A stretch of DNA of 42,987 nt, taken from Proteobacteria bacterium UBA6921 (lineage in GTDB: Bacteria > Pseudomonadota > Gammaproteobacteria > SG8-11). A program made the translations under genes and the position numbers. Positions 17,701 through 25,353 of the stretch are shown one piece after another. The stretch is taken from the NCBI GenBank assembly GCA_002450895.1, contig DKAR01000011.1, positions 84,274 through 127,260 on the forward strand, in the 5' to 3' direction. Every line of letters starts with the position of its first letter. Within the stretch, counting starts at the first letter, position 1. Below the pieces are notes generated by a model that did no database searches, had not been told where the DNA came from, and was given only the letters and a program-made list of their open reading frames with translations.

Positions 17701-17898
17701 CGGCGCCGCAACGGTATCCGAAATGACGCTCGGATCGGCGCCGGGGTAGGTGGCGCGCACGATGACCGTGGGCGGAACGACTTCCGGATATTCCGAAATC
17801 GGCAACTGGAGCATCGAGATCGCGCCAATGATGAACAGCAGTGCCGAAAGCACCGCGGCGAAGATCGGACGATCTACAAAGAAATGACTGAAACGCAT
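14713..17898 (-). CDS. RND multidrug efflux transporter, HAE1 family (MexF/AcrB-like)
   Basis: This is a 1061-residue inner-membrane proton/drug antiporter, the usual length of AcrB homologues. It begins with SHFFVDRPIFAAVLS and has the two large periplasmic loops. The TM4 motif GIVVDDAIVVVENVERH carries the paired Asp of the proton relay. The segment FLQTWRASIIPL and a second half starting at LRAPSIAVVLYVG complete the duplicated fold. The wording of several motifs is closer to MexF-type pumps than to AcrB itself. A ribosome site CAGGAG precedes the ATG at 17898. The adaptor gene lies directly upstream (24-base gap), so the two form one operon. No outer-membrane channel gene follows, so a TolC-like protein must come from elsewhere. 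The drug range cannot be predicted. Confidence 0.93.
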   Translation of the reverse strand: MRFSHFFVDRPIFAAVLSALLFIIGAISMLQLPISEYPEVVPPTVIVRATYPGADPSVISDTVAAPLEQSINGVENMLYMSSQSSADGTMMLTVTFKLGTDLDNAQVQVQNRVSQALPKLPDDVRRNGVTTEKSSPDLTMVVHLVSTDGRYDPIYLSNYATLQIKDTLARIPGMGQVLVFGAGEYSMRVWLDPEKIASRNLTAGDVVRAIREQNVQVAAGSVGQTPGGGEHALQLTVNAQGRLTEEEDFERIVLKTGAEGQTTLLRDVARVELGASRYSLRSLLDNKPAAAIPIFQAPGSNALALSNNVRAAMEEMKKHFPEGVDYKIVYDPTLFVRDSITAVVTTLLEAILLVVLVVILFLQTWRASIIPLVAVPVSIVGTFGVLLALGYSINALSLFGLVLAIGIVVDDAIVVVENVERHIAAGLSSREATKKAMTEVTGPIIATALVLCAVFIPTAFISGLTGQFYKQFAITIAISTVISAFNSLTLSPALAAVLLRPHDAPKDGITRIINRVLSGVFGPFNRMFDRGARGYVGVVRKTLRAPSIAVVLYVGLIGLTYLGFTRVPEGFVPTQDKLFLVSFAQLPDGATLERTDAVIRRMSEIAMKTPGVDSAVAFPGLSIHGFASASNAGIVFITLKPYAQRTTPDQSMYAIAGQINQQFSGIKEAFAAAFPPPPVMGLGMLGGFKLEIEDRADLGVRALNEAKDKVMMAAYQTPQLAGVFSGFQANVPQLRADVDREKAKQQGVALTDVYETMQIYLGSLYVNDFNRFGRTYPVTAQADAPYRLNAADIGRLKTRNADGDMVPLSSLVNIVETAGPDRLPRYNGYLSADINGGPAPGISSGQAQALIEGILQRELPQGMKFEWTDLTYQKILAGNTAVYIFPLCVLFVFLVLAAQYESWSLPVAVILIVPTVLLSAITGVWLTGGDNNIFTQIGLIVLVGLASKNAILIVEFAKAKQEEGMDRVQAVLEACRLRLRPILMTSIAFIMGVVPLVLATGAGAEMRHAMGIAVFSGMIGVTFFGLLLTPVFYVGVRKIVEGLSRVRATPAPAPATQGSAG

Positions 17899-17922
17899 GG
17901 GGGCAACTCCTGAACGGGCAGA

Positions 17923-19116
17923 CTACTTGGCGGCGCCTGCGGTGTTCTCGGCCGCGAGGGTCAGCATCGAAACGACCTGCGGCGTTACCGTCATGCCGGG
18001 TCGCGCGCGCTGCAGGCCATTCACAATTACGCGCTCGCCTGCAATAAGGCCTTCGCGCACGACACGCAAGCCGTCCGTGGTGGGACCCAATTTCACTGGA
18101 CGAAACTGAACCTGATTCTTGTCATCCACGGTGAGCAGGAACTTGGTGCCCTGGTCTGTTCCAATCGCACGCTCGTTGACCAGGAGCGCACGATAGCTCG
18201 AGCTGCCGGGCAATTTGAGACGTGCAAACTGTCCCGGAGTGAAATCACCGGACGCATTGCGAAACACCGCACGCAGTCGCAATGTGCCAGTCTGCGGATT
18301 CACGTGATTGTCGATGAAATCCAGTTTGCCCTCGTGGGGGTAGCCGTCTTCCCCGGCCATGCCGAGAAACGCCGTCACTTTTTCTCCGGAAGCGCGGCTG
18401 GCACGCGCGTACTCCACAAAGGCGCGTTCGTCGGCGTCGAAATAGGCATAGACCGGATCGAGAGATACCAGCGTGGAGAGGAGTGTCGCGTTGGCGGCGC
18501 CGCCGGCAACAAGATTTCCCTCGACCACTTGTGCACGACCGATACGTCCGGTAATCGGCGCGGTGATTTCCGTAAATTCAAGATTGAGCTTGGCGGAGGT
18601 GACCGCGGCAATTGCTGCACTCACCATCGCTTCCGCTTCCTGTACGGCGGAGGAGCGCGAGTCGTACTCTTCCTGTGAAATCGCATGGATGCTCAGCAGT
18701 TGTTGCGCACGCGCCAGATCGTTCTTGGCGCGCGACAGCTGCGAACGCGAACGTTCTTCTTCTGCCTTCACGCGATCGAGTTCGGCCTGGAAAGGACGCG
18801 CGTCGATATGAAACAAGAGCTGGCCCTGTTTCACGATCGCGCCTTCACGAAAGTTCACGCTTTCGACGTAGCCGCTCACGCGCGGACGCAGTTCCACAGT
18901 CTTGGCGGCCTCGAGTCGCCCGGTGTATTCATTCCAGTCCACCGTATCCCGCTGCAGGACTTCCGCAACGCTGACTTCCGGCGGCGGCGGGGTCATCGCG
19001 GGGTTGGCGCTCGGCGATTTTCCGCATCCTGCGACTGAAATGACCAGCGCGACACCCGTTGCCAATGCAACCGTGCCGTTTTTGAATGTGCGCCCGAGCG
19101 ATTCCTTGAACAACAT
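17923..19116 (-). CDS. RND efflux periplasmic adaptor (MexE/AcrA-like lipoprotein)
   Basis: This is a 397-residue membrane-fusion protein. A signal ending in VAGC (Cys31) predicts a lipid anchor. After a Pro-rich linker come the barrel-sandwich hybrid halves (YTGRLEAAKTVELRPRVSGYV and ITAPITGRIGRAQVVEGNLV), separated by a coiled-coil hairpin rich in Glu, Arg and Gln (about residues 110-165). A beta-barrel domain with GTLRLRAVFRN...FTPGQFARLKL and a membrane-proximal domain follow. It should bridge the RND pump to an outer-membrane channel. AAGGAG lies eight bases upstream of the ATG. Expression may be controlled through the tandem repeat upstream at 19183-19201. There is no linked regulator gene. 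Confidence 0.92.
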   Translation of the reverse strand: MLFKESLGRTFKNGTVALATGVALVISVAGCGKSPSANPAMTPPPPEVSVAEVLQRDTVDWNEYTGRLEAAKTVELRPRVSGYVESVNFREGAIVKQGQLLFHIDARPFQAELDRVKAEEERSRSQLSRAKNDLARAQQLLSIHAISQEEYDSRSSAVQEAEAMVSAAIAAVTSAKLNLEFTEITAPITGRIGRAQVVEGNLVAGGAANATLLSTLVSLDPVYAYFDADERAFVEYARASRASGEKVTAFLGMAGEDGYPHEGKLDFIDNHVNPQTGTLRLRAVFRNASGDFTPGQFARLKLPGSSSYRALLVNERAIGTDQGTKFLLTVDDKNQVQFRPVKLGPTTDGLRVVREGLIAGERVIVNGLQRARPGMTVTPQVVSMLTLAAENTAGAAK

Positions 19117-19182
19117 GGCGTGTACTCCTTAAAAATTCAGACGCTCATTGTGAACCAACTGGGGCGGGGAAATGAAAAGAAG

Positions 19183-19201
19183 TTTGTTACTGTTTTGTTA
19201 C
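19183..19201 (-). promoter_or_regulatory. Tandem TTTGTTAC repeat upstream of the RND operon
   Basis: Two copies of TTTGTTAC (19183-19190 and 19194-19201) start exactly 11 bases apart. On the transcribed strand they read GTAACAAA twice, about 70-90 bases before the adaptor start codon. One-turn direct repeats are typical of OmpR-type response-regulator sites. Function is inferred from spacing and position only. Confidence 0.4.
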
Positions 19202-19362
19202 GCAGGGTTTTTGCGCGCGTACGACTTCATTCGTGCGCGACTTTTGTGCATTCCCGGTCACCGCAAGGCGAAACAGCCTTACGTATTGTCGGGGGTTCCG
19301 GGTAGAGTGCTGCGAAGAATTCGATGACCGCGTAGTGACTGGAACAACGTGTCGGGCGACCG

Positions 19363-21924
19363 CTATGGATTCGCGCCGGTGCCAAGAACCGAAACGGGCG
19401 TCGATGCGTTGGTCATGGTGGCATTGCCCAGCTGCCCATACAGGTTATAGCCCCAACACTGCACGCCCGCGGAGGGAGTGACCACACAGTTGTGGCCGTA
19501 GCCGGTGGCAAGCGTTGTGATCGGCGTCGATAGTCCCGCGACCGTGACCGGCGCGGTCGAATTTGTTGAGGTTCCGCTGCCAAGTTGCCCATACGTGTTG
19601 GTTCCCCAGCACTGGACGCTCGCCGTATCTGTCGTTGCACAGGTGTGGACGTTCCCTGCGGCAATGGCGGCGTAGTTGCCGGATGTTCCGATCACCGCCA
19701 CCGGAACTTTGCTGCCGGTCGTGACCGCGCTGCCAAGTTGGCCGCCGGCATTGCTGCCCCAACACATCAACGCATTGGTGTTGGTGAGCGCGCAGGAATG
19801 ATTTTGGCCCGTTGCAACCTGAATTGCGGAGGTGCCCAGTCCGATCACGGCGACTGGACTGGTCGCGCGATTCGATGTGCCGTCGCCGAGCTGGCCGCTT
19901 GAGTTATTTCCCCAGCATTGGATCTCGCCGGTTCCGAGAAGCGCGCACGAGTGCTGCGCGCCAGCAACGATGCTGGCTGCGCTGCTGTTCAGGCCAGCGA
20001 CAGTGACCGGCACTGTCGAGTTGAACAGGTTGCCGTTACCGAGTTGTCCGTTCGCGTTGTATCCCCAACAACGAACCGCGCCGGAAACCGTCAACGCGCA
20101 AGTGTGATACCCGCCGGTGGCGAGCGCGGATACCGATTCATCCAGGTTCGCGACAAGGGTCGGCGAAAACGCATTGGTGGTCGAGCCGTTCCCCAACTGT
20201 CCGTACGCGTTGTATCCCCAGCAGTACACCGCGCCGGAAACGGTGGCGACGCAGGTGTGTTGCGCGCCCGTGGCAAGGGTTGTTACCGCTTCGCCGATGC
20301 CCGCGACCGGAATCGGTGTCCACGTCCGGGTTGTGCTGCCGATTCCGAGTTCACCGAAGAAATTGTCGCCCCAGCACAACACCTCGCCTGCTTCGGTCAG
20401 CGCGCAACTGTGTGAGCCTCCCGTCGCAACGCGTGTCACGCGCGTGCTGGCCAGCGCTGGAGCAAAGGTTGCCGCGACCGCGCAGTCCGCCGTGATCGGA
20501 CCCGTCGTCACCGTCAATTGCGACAGCGTGCCGGTGCATCCGGTGGTGGTGACATTGGCAACGCGGTACCCGGAATTCGGCGTCAATGTCAGTGCAACGC
20601 TTTCTCCGTGTGTAACGTTGGAGCTTGGCGGTGAAATCGTGCCGTTCGCGTCGGCACTGGCGGTTACGGAATGCAGCGATCCGGAGAAAGTTGCCGAGAT
20701 GTTGCAATTGGTGGTCACGGCATCGGTGGTGAACGTGTTTCCGACCAGCGTGCCGTTGCAGCCATTTGCGGTGACGGTGTTGATCGCGTACCCGGACTGC
20801 GGATACACCGTGAACGTCACTGTGGCTCCGGAAACGATGCTGACACTGGTGGGTGTGATGCTGCCGCCGGTTCCCGCCGACGCCGTGACGGTCAGCGTAT
20901 CCGCCTCGACAAAAGTAACGTTCAGCGTGCAGTCGGCCGTGATCGCGCCGGTTGAATAAGTTGTTCCATTCAATGTGCCAGTACAGCCCGTCGCCGTGAC
21001 GTCCGCGATGGCGTATCCGGTTTGGGGCGCAATCACAAACGTGGTGGATGCACCTTGTGCAACCAGCGTACTGGTTGGCGTGATCGTTCCTCCGGCACCG
21101 GTACTGGCGGTGATTTTGTACGTAGGCGCCGAGAAAAGCGCCGTTAGTGTGCAATCCGACGTGACCGCATTGGTTGTGAAGACCGAGCCGGCGAGCGTGC
21201 CGCTGCAACCCGTTGCGGATACGCCGGCAATGCTGAAGCCGGAATTCGCCGTCAGCGTCACCTGAACGGTTTGTCCATGCGTCACCGTTTGAGAAAGTGG
21301 AGTGACTTGGCCCCCCGATCCGGCGGTTGCTGACACGGTATAGGTCTTTTGCGCAAACGATGCCGCGATCGTGCAGTTGGCGGTGATCGGATAAGTAGTG
21401 AAAGTCAGTCCCGACAATGTGCCCGTGCAACCGGCAGGTGCTACCGCAGTCACGGAGTATCCCGCGTCAGGGACAAGAGTCAGTACGGCCGTTGCGCCGG
21501 ACGCGACCGAAAGGTGAGAGGGAGTCACCACCCCTCCGGCGGATGCCGTCGCCGTGATTTCGAAACCATCGGCGTTGATCGCAGAGAAGTTCACGACGAT
21601 TTGGCAGTCGGAAGAAATTGCGTCGGTCGTGAACGTTGTGGCGTCGAACGTTCCGCTGCAACCGTTCAATTCAAATCCGGTGACTTGGTAGCCCGGGTCC
21701 GGAGTGATTGTGAACTGCGTGGTTTCGCCGTTGGAAACGAGCGCACTGGCTGGTGCGATAGAGCCGCCGGGCCCGGCCGAGGCGGTGACCGTTGAAGTTT
21801 CATTTTGCGCGGGGGTTACGGTGGATGAAGAATCCTTCGAATGGTGTGATCCGCCGTTGCCACAGCCCTGAAAACCAAAGCTTAGCAGCACCGCGATGAG
21901 GGGCATCCAAAAGCGTGTCGACAT
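19363..21924 (-). CDS. Large lipoprotein with six InlB-like repeats and a seven-blade RCC1 propeller
   Basis: This 853-residue protein is predicted to be exported and lipid-anchored, with a signal ending in FQGC (Cys21). A Ser/Thr/Asn linker leads into six repeats of about 74 residues (residues 44-490). Each has the pattern TVTASAGxGGxITP, a PxxGY turn, and a GCxGTL...C pair, as in the divergent InlB B-repeat family. Seven repeats of about 51 residues follow (residues 492-848), each with HxCA and CWGxNxxGQLG, the RCC1/regulator-of-condensation signature; seven blades make a closed propeller. No enzyme motif is present. Binding to carbohydrate or protein outside the cell is plausible. I chose the ATG at 21924 because the lipobox then starts correctly; the longer frame adds 65 unlikely residues. 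The gene is divergent from the barrel gene. Confidence 0.85.
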   Translation of the reverse strand: MSTRFWMPLIAVLLSFGFQGCGNGGSHHSKDSSSTVTPAQNETSTVTASAGPGGSIAPASALVSNGETTQFTITPDPGYQVTGFELNGCSGTFDATTFTTDAISSDCQIVVNFSAINADGFEITATASAGGVVTPSHLSVASGATAVLTLVPDAGYSVTAVAPAGCTGTLSGLTFTTYPITANCTIAASFAQKTYTVSATAGSGGQVTPLSQTVTHGQTVQVTLTANSGFSIAGVSATGCSGTLAGSVFTTNAVTSDCTLTALFSAPTYKITASTGAGGTITPTSTLVAQGASTTFVIAPQTGYAIADVTATGCTGTLNGTTYSTGAITADCTLNVTFVEADTLTVTASAGTGGSITPTSVSIVSGATVTFTVYPQSGYAINTVTANGCNGTLVGNTFTTDAVTTNCNISATFSGSLHSVTASADANGTISPPSSNVTHGESVALTLTPNSGYRVANVTTTGCTGTLSQLTVTTGPITADCAVAATFAPALASTRVTRVATGGSHSCALTEAGEVLCWGDNFFGELGIGSTTRTWTPIPVAGIGEAVTTLATGAQHTCVATVSGAVYCWGYNAYGQLGNGSTTNAFSPTLVANLDESVSALATGGYHTCALTVSGAVRCWGYNANGQLGNGNLFNSTVPVTVAGLNSSAASIVAGAQHSCALLGTGEIQCWGNNSSGQLGDGTSNRATSPVAVIGLGTSAIQVATGQNHSCALTNTNALMCWGSNAGGQLGSAVTTGSKVPVAVIGTSGNYAAIAAGNVHTCATTDTASVQCWGTNTYGQLGSGTSTNSTAPVTVAGLSTPITTLATGYGHNCVVTPSAGVQCWGYNLYGQLGNATMTNASTPVSVLGTGANP
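19370..20450 (-). repeat. Seven RCC1 coding repeats
   Basis: Seven in-frame units of roughly 154 bases, each encoding CWG...GQLG (GELG in the first). The copies are diverged at DNA level, so this is protein-level repetition rather than a recent tandem duplication. Confidence 0.85.
20460..21795 (-). repeat. Six InlB-like coding repeats
   Basis: Six in-frame units of roughly 222 bases, each with one Gly-Cys-x-Gly-Thr motif and a second Cys about 16-18 residues later. They are diverged at DNA level. Confidence 0.8.
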
Positions 21925-22298
21925 GGCGTGCGAATCTGTCCTGCGGTTCAATTCGTTTCGGCAGTTCAAGCGTCCAATTAATGCAAATCGCCGGCCAGTT
22001 ACGTCTGCTTGCGAAAGCCGAGCGTTTTTGCGCCCCGGTGGATACCGAAAAGTGAATCGAAGCGGCAAGGTCGCGGCCAACTCTTGCCGCTCTGCGGCCG
22101 TCGTGCAGTTCAGCCGCATTGCTTTTCAAAACGACTATGCTTTTGGAAATGTCGCTGCCGCTACAAAACGCCGGGCTATTTCGGGGCGCCGTTCGCATCA
22201 GTCCTTCAGAAAGTGAAAAGCTCCGCGCGGAAAATGGCGAAGGTGCGTTTGCGTAGATTTATTTACCCGTGTTTCAGGCTCATTGTGAGGGGAATCGC
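21925..22298. promoter_or_regulatory. Divergent intergenic region between the RCC1 lipoprotein and barrel genes
   Basis: There are 374 bases without a supported gene; both promoters should be here. A ten-base palindrome TCCGCGCGGA lies near 22219-22228. No -35/-10 pair stands out. Frames through the region on either strand lack protein-like features. Confidence 0.4.
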
Positions 22299-23132
22299 AT
22301 GAAGATCCGATTGAATAGCGCTACGACATTGCTGTTATCTACGCTTGTGCTGATCCATCCGGTGACGACATTCGCGGATGAGGCCATTGACGATCTGGTT
22401 GTGGTTCCGAAAATTGCCTACACCTACAAAACCGTGTCGTTTGTTATCGGCGACAAGAAATTTTCCCCCTTTTATCAGACTCTGGACCTCGGCCTGACCA
22501 CGGCCTTTCAGTCGTTTTATATCTCCGCGAATTTCGACAGCTCGCTGAAGGACCATTCGGAATTGAACACGACGCGTAACGGAAGCGGGGGTTACGACAA
22601 CAGCATCATTCAAATCTCGCGTAAGGATTGGGCACTGACCGGGGGTTACAGCGTCATGCCCGGAGTTGCGATCTTTGGCGGTTACAAATACGGAGAGAAC
22701 GACGTTCTGGTGATTTCCAATTTGTACTTTAACAGCGGCACACCCCCGAATAATCTGGCTATCTCGAATTCGCACGTTCGAGTCATTCTCGAAGGCCCAT
22801 TCCTGGGAGGGAGCTATTCGTTTCGTTTCAAAAACGGTTCGTTGGATTTGAGTCTCGCGTACGCGTACATGGACGGAAAATTCAAGAACAAAGCAGCAGT
22901 AACTGCCAATTCCGATACGAGTATTGAAGAGAACACGGTGAATGGCACTGCGTCAGGGTTCAGTTACGGCGTCGTGTGGTCCGGACCGCTCGCGGAAAGC
23001 TTCACCTATTCCACAGGAATCAAGACCAATCGTTATCGTTTCGACGCTGACAATACGGTCGGAGACGACGAAGACGTGAGTTTCAACGAGATCCACACGA
23101 TCTTCTTTGTGGGCGTCTCGAAATACTTCTGA
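22299..23132 (+). CDS. Predicted outer-membrane beta-barrel protein
   Basis: This is a 277-residue protein with a signal peptide (MKIRLNSATTLLLSTLVLIHPVTTFA). The mature part alternates hydrophobic and polar residues with many aromatic positions, for example KIAYTYKTVSFVIG, FQSFYISANFD, GSYSFRFKNGSLDLSLAYAYMDGKF and FSYGVVWSGPL. It ends in VGVSKYF. The terminal Phe and the strand pattern fit an 8- to 12-strand outer-membrane barrel. I do not recognise a specific family, and no plug or TonB box is seen. ATG 22299 follows a strong GAGGGGA at 22287-22293, whereas the upstream frame from 22269 has none. It converges on the kinase gene with a ten-base gap. Confidence 0.65.
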   Translation: MKIRLNSATTLLLSTLVLIHPVTTFADEAIDDLVVVPKIAYTYKTVSFVIGDKKFSPFYQTLDLGLTTAFQSFYISANFDSSLKDHSELNTTRNGSGGYDNSIIQISRKDWALTGGYSVMPGVAIFGGYKYGENDVLVISNLYFNSGTPPNNLAISNSHVRVILEGPFLGGSYSFRFKNGSLDLSLAYAYMDGKFKNKAAVTANSDTSIEENTVNGTASGFSYGVVWSGPLAESFTYSTGIKTNRYRFDADNTVGDDEDVSFNEIHTIFFVGVSKYF

Positions 23133-23142
23133 CCCCGCAGCC

Positions 23143-24888
23143 TCAAAACCCGCCGAAGGTACGCTGCGATTTTTTCGCGTTCTTCTTTTCTTCGATCGAC
23201 TTCTGTAGTGCGAGAAGTTGAGCGTCGTTGGGTCGCAGTTCCAGGCCTTTGAGCACCAAGGCCTGCGCTTCATCGTACTGCTTCGAATCGCTCCGTGTTC
23301 GTGCAAGATTTCCGTATGCTTCCGCGACCCGTTGCGGTCCTTGCTGGGCACGATCATCGCTCGGCGCCAGTCGTTGTGCTTCGCGATACAGCTCGAGCGC
23401 GCGTGAAGCCCGTGATTCTGTCAGCTGTCCGGAATCAAGGTAGTCGCGCGCCTGATTCAAAAGCGAGTTCAGCTTTTCCTCGCGCGCGCGACGATCCTGT
23501 TCTTCCTGGCGCGATTTTTCCAGCGCGGCCAGGCGCAGTTGTTCTTTTTCCGCGGCCGCTCGGCGCTCCGCATCATCGCGACGTGCTTTGTCATCGGCCG
23601 CACGCCGATCAGCCTCCTCGCGTCGCGCCTTTTCTTCCGCGGCGAGCCGTTGTTTCTCTTTTTCAGCGGCGAGTTTTCGTTCGAGTTCCTGTTTCTTTTT
23701 TTCCTCGGCCGCGGCGTTCGCTTCCGCTGCGACGTTTTGATCAACCGCTGCGGGTTCGGGTGACGGTGCCGCGACCGGCGCGGGCGCTTCGACTACCGCC
23801 GGTGCTACTGGTGCGGGGGCGATTTGTTCTGTTTTCGTGAGAGCTTCTGTGCCTGGAGTTTCCGGTCGCGTTGAGAAATAGCCAATCCCCGCGACAGCGG
23901 ACATGCCAATAATTGCGGCGCCAATGAACAGTGGGGTTCGACCCCCGGCAGGTTTGGTCGATGATGCTGTGCCCTGGCGTGATTGGATGACGGTGGCCGC
24001 TTCGCCACCGTCGTTGGTGTCGCCCGATAGTGGTGCCAGCAATTCGGTTTCAGCATTGCTCGGCGCGACGTCGGGGTTGCGCTCGATCTCGTCGAGCGCG
24101 CGAATAATGTCGGAACCACTCTGGTAGCGGTCGGCCGGGGCCTTGGCCAGCATCTTGTTCACGATGCCCTGGAAGCGGCGCAGGTGAGCGGGAAGATCCG
24201 GGATCGGATCGCGCAGATGCTTGATGCTGATCGTGATCGCGGAATCGCCTTGATACGGTATGGCACCGGTCAAAATTTCAAAAAACATCACGCCGAGACT
24301 GTATAAGTCAGAACGCCCATCGAGTTCTTTGCCTTGAATTTGTTCCGGGCTCATGTAACTCGGTGTGCCAATGACCGCGCCGGCGACCGTCATCCGCGTC
24401 GCCGCGTCGTTTGCGGCGCGCGCGATTCCGAAATCAGACAGAACCACGGTGCCGTTGGATCGAAACAACACATTCTCGGGTTTCACGTCGCGATGCACGA
24501 ACCCGTGTTCGTGCGCGAAATGTAGCGCGGCTGCGACCTGTCGAGTCACGTTGATGGCTTCAGGAATGGGAATCGGGCCGCTGCGAACGCGCGATTTCAA
24601 ATCGCCGCCGGGAACGAGCTCCATCGACATGAAATGGTACGAGCCCGCCGTTCCAACGTCGTAGATCGCAAGGATGTTCGGATGCGTGAGCTTCGCGACA
24701 ATGCGCGCTTCGCGTAAAAAGCGATCGCCGAAGCTGCCATCAGAATCGAGCTCTGGCCGCATGACTTTGATCGCGACGGGTCGATCCAGTCGTTCCTGTT
24801 CGGCAAGGAACACGACAGCCATACCGCCGCGGCCAATTTGCTTGCTGATTCGATAGCCCGGTATTTGCGGGAACTCGTTGTCTGCCAT
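23143..24888 (-). CDS. Transmembrane Ser/Thr protein kinase with coiled-coil and TPR-like tail
   Basis: This is a 581-residue Hanks-type (PknB-like) kinase. The catalytic domain (10-270) is complete: Gly loop GRGGMAVVF, Lys41 in VAIKV, HRDVKPEN with Asp134, DFG at 152-154, GTPSYMSPE and the final Arg region. A Thr-rich activation loop (TRMTVAG) should be autophosphorylated. A juxtamembrane linker leads to one membrane helix (about 319-338). The rest should be outside: a Pro/Ala stretch, a highly charged Ala/Glu/Lys/Arg coiled coil (about 387-477) like that of TolA, and a helical TPR-like end (478-565). There are no PASTA domains. Ligand and targets are unknown, and no phosphatase gene is adjacent. 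A minus-strand promoter candidate lies just upstream. Confidence 0.9.
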   Translation of the reverse strand: MADNEFPQIPGYRISKQIGRGGMAVVFLAEQERLDRPVAIKVMRPELDSDGSFGDRFLREARIVAKLTHPNILAIYDVGTAGSYHFMSMELVPGGDLKSRVRSGPIPIPEAINVTRQVAAALHFAHEHGFVHRDVKPENVLFRSNGTVVLSDFGIARAANDAATRMTVAGAVIGTPSYMSPEQIQGKELDGRSDLYSLGVMFFEILTGAIPYQGDSAITISIKHLRDPIPDLPAHLRRFQGIVNKMLAKAPADRYQSGSDIIRALDEIERNPDVAPSNAETELLAPLSGDTNDGGEAATVIQSRQGTASSTKPAGGRTPLFIGAAIIGMSAVAGIGYFSTRPETPGTEALTKTEQIAPAPVAPAVVEAPAPVAAPSPEPAAVDQNVAAEANAAAEEKKKQELERKLAAEKEKQRLAAEEKARREEADRRAADDKARRDDAERRAAAEKEQLRLAALEKSRQEEQDRRAREEKLNSLLNQARDYLDSGQLTESRASRALELYREAQRLAPSDDRAQQGPQRVAEAYGNLARTRSDSKQYDEAQALVLKGLELRPNDAQLLALQKSIEEKKNAKKSQRTFGGF

Positions 24889-24919
24889 TCCGTTTCCGAT
24901 CCGTTCGGGGCGTCGATGA

Positions 24920-24947
24920 ATTATGCGGTTCTGAATTTCAAAAACAA
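24920..24947 (-). promoter_or_regulatory. Candidate promoter of the Ser/Thr kinase gene
   Basis: On the minus strand TTGTTT (24947-24942) and CATAAT (24925-24920) are 16 bases apart; the -10 matches the consensus at five of six positions. It would place the start about 25 bases before the kinase ATG. Confidence 0.35.
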
Positions 24948-25081
24948 ACTGAATACGCGTATCGTGGGCCGGCGGGCGATGTCAGTTCAGCTTCAGAAGC
25001 ACAAAGAACATCTGCGCAGAAATTCTGTGCCAGAGGCACCCAAGCCCACGGGATTCGCGCGCGGAAACGCTGCATTCCGCA

Positions 25082-25110
25082 TTGGTATATGGGTCGTCCA
25101 GTGCTATTCT
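25082..25110 (+). promoter_or_regulatory. Candidate sigma-70 promoter for the otsB operon
   Basis: TTGGTA (25082-25087) and TATTCT (25105-25110) have an ideal 17-base spacer, with 4/6 matches each. The leader to otsB would be about 235 bases, long enough for regulation, so a second nearer promoter is also possible. Confidence 0.45.
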
Positions 25111-25128
25111 TTAATAATGGCACCGTAG

Positions 25129-25143
25129 ACACGGAATCCGTGT
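25129..25143. promoter_or_regulatory. Palindrome downstream of the candidate otsB promoter
   Basis: ACACGGA and TCCGTGT form a seven-base inverted repeat around one central base, flanked on both sides by CGTAGA (25124-25129 and 25145-25150). It begins 19 bases after the -10, a typical place for a repressor site. The regulator is unknown. Confidence 0.4.
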
Positions 25144-25353
25144 TCGTAGATGCCAGATTAGCCAGACGTCCTTTGCATGCCGCATGAGAGTCATCGCGGC
25201 CAACAGTAATACCTGAATTCGAAGAATACGCGTCGCCGGCGACCGGCGATGGTGTTGAGCAAACAAGCGAAGTAGGCAGAAATCCGCGGCGGCAGTCGAT
25301 GCGCTGCGAGTTGTGTTTTTCTAAAAATTAATTGCGTGGTGGGTTGCGTTGGC

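Larger units (their letters stand above)
24889..25353. other. Divergent intergenic region between the kinase gene and otsB
   Basis: This 465-base non-coding stretch holds the promoter candidates and palindrome listed separately, plus a perfect 12-base GC palindrome GTCGCCGGCGAC at 25232-25243. The DNA just before otsB is AT-rich (TTTTTCTAAAAATTAATTG). I see no gene or tRNA in it. Confidence 0.5.

Noticed and set aside
20117..20959. 280-codon plus-strand frame rich in Val and Pro
   Set aside because: Antisense to the RCC1/InlB lipoprotein and repetitive for the same reason.
20351..21430. 359-codon minus-strand frame rich in His, Arg and Asn
   Set aside because: Shifted frame of the InlB-like repeats; its repetitiveness only mirrors the real repeats.
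19370..21795. Regularly spaced repeats considered as a CRISPR or satellite array
   Set aside because: Units are about 154 and 222 bases, diverged in DNA, and keep one reading frame with protein motifs, so they are coding repeats.
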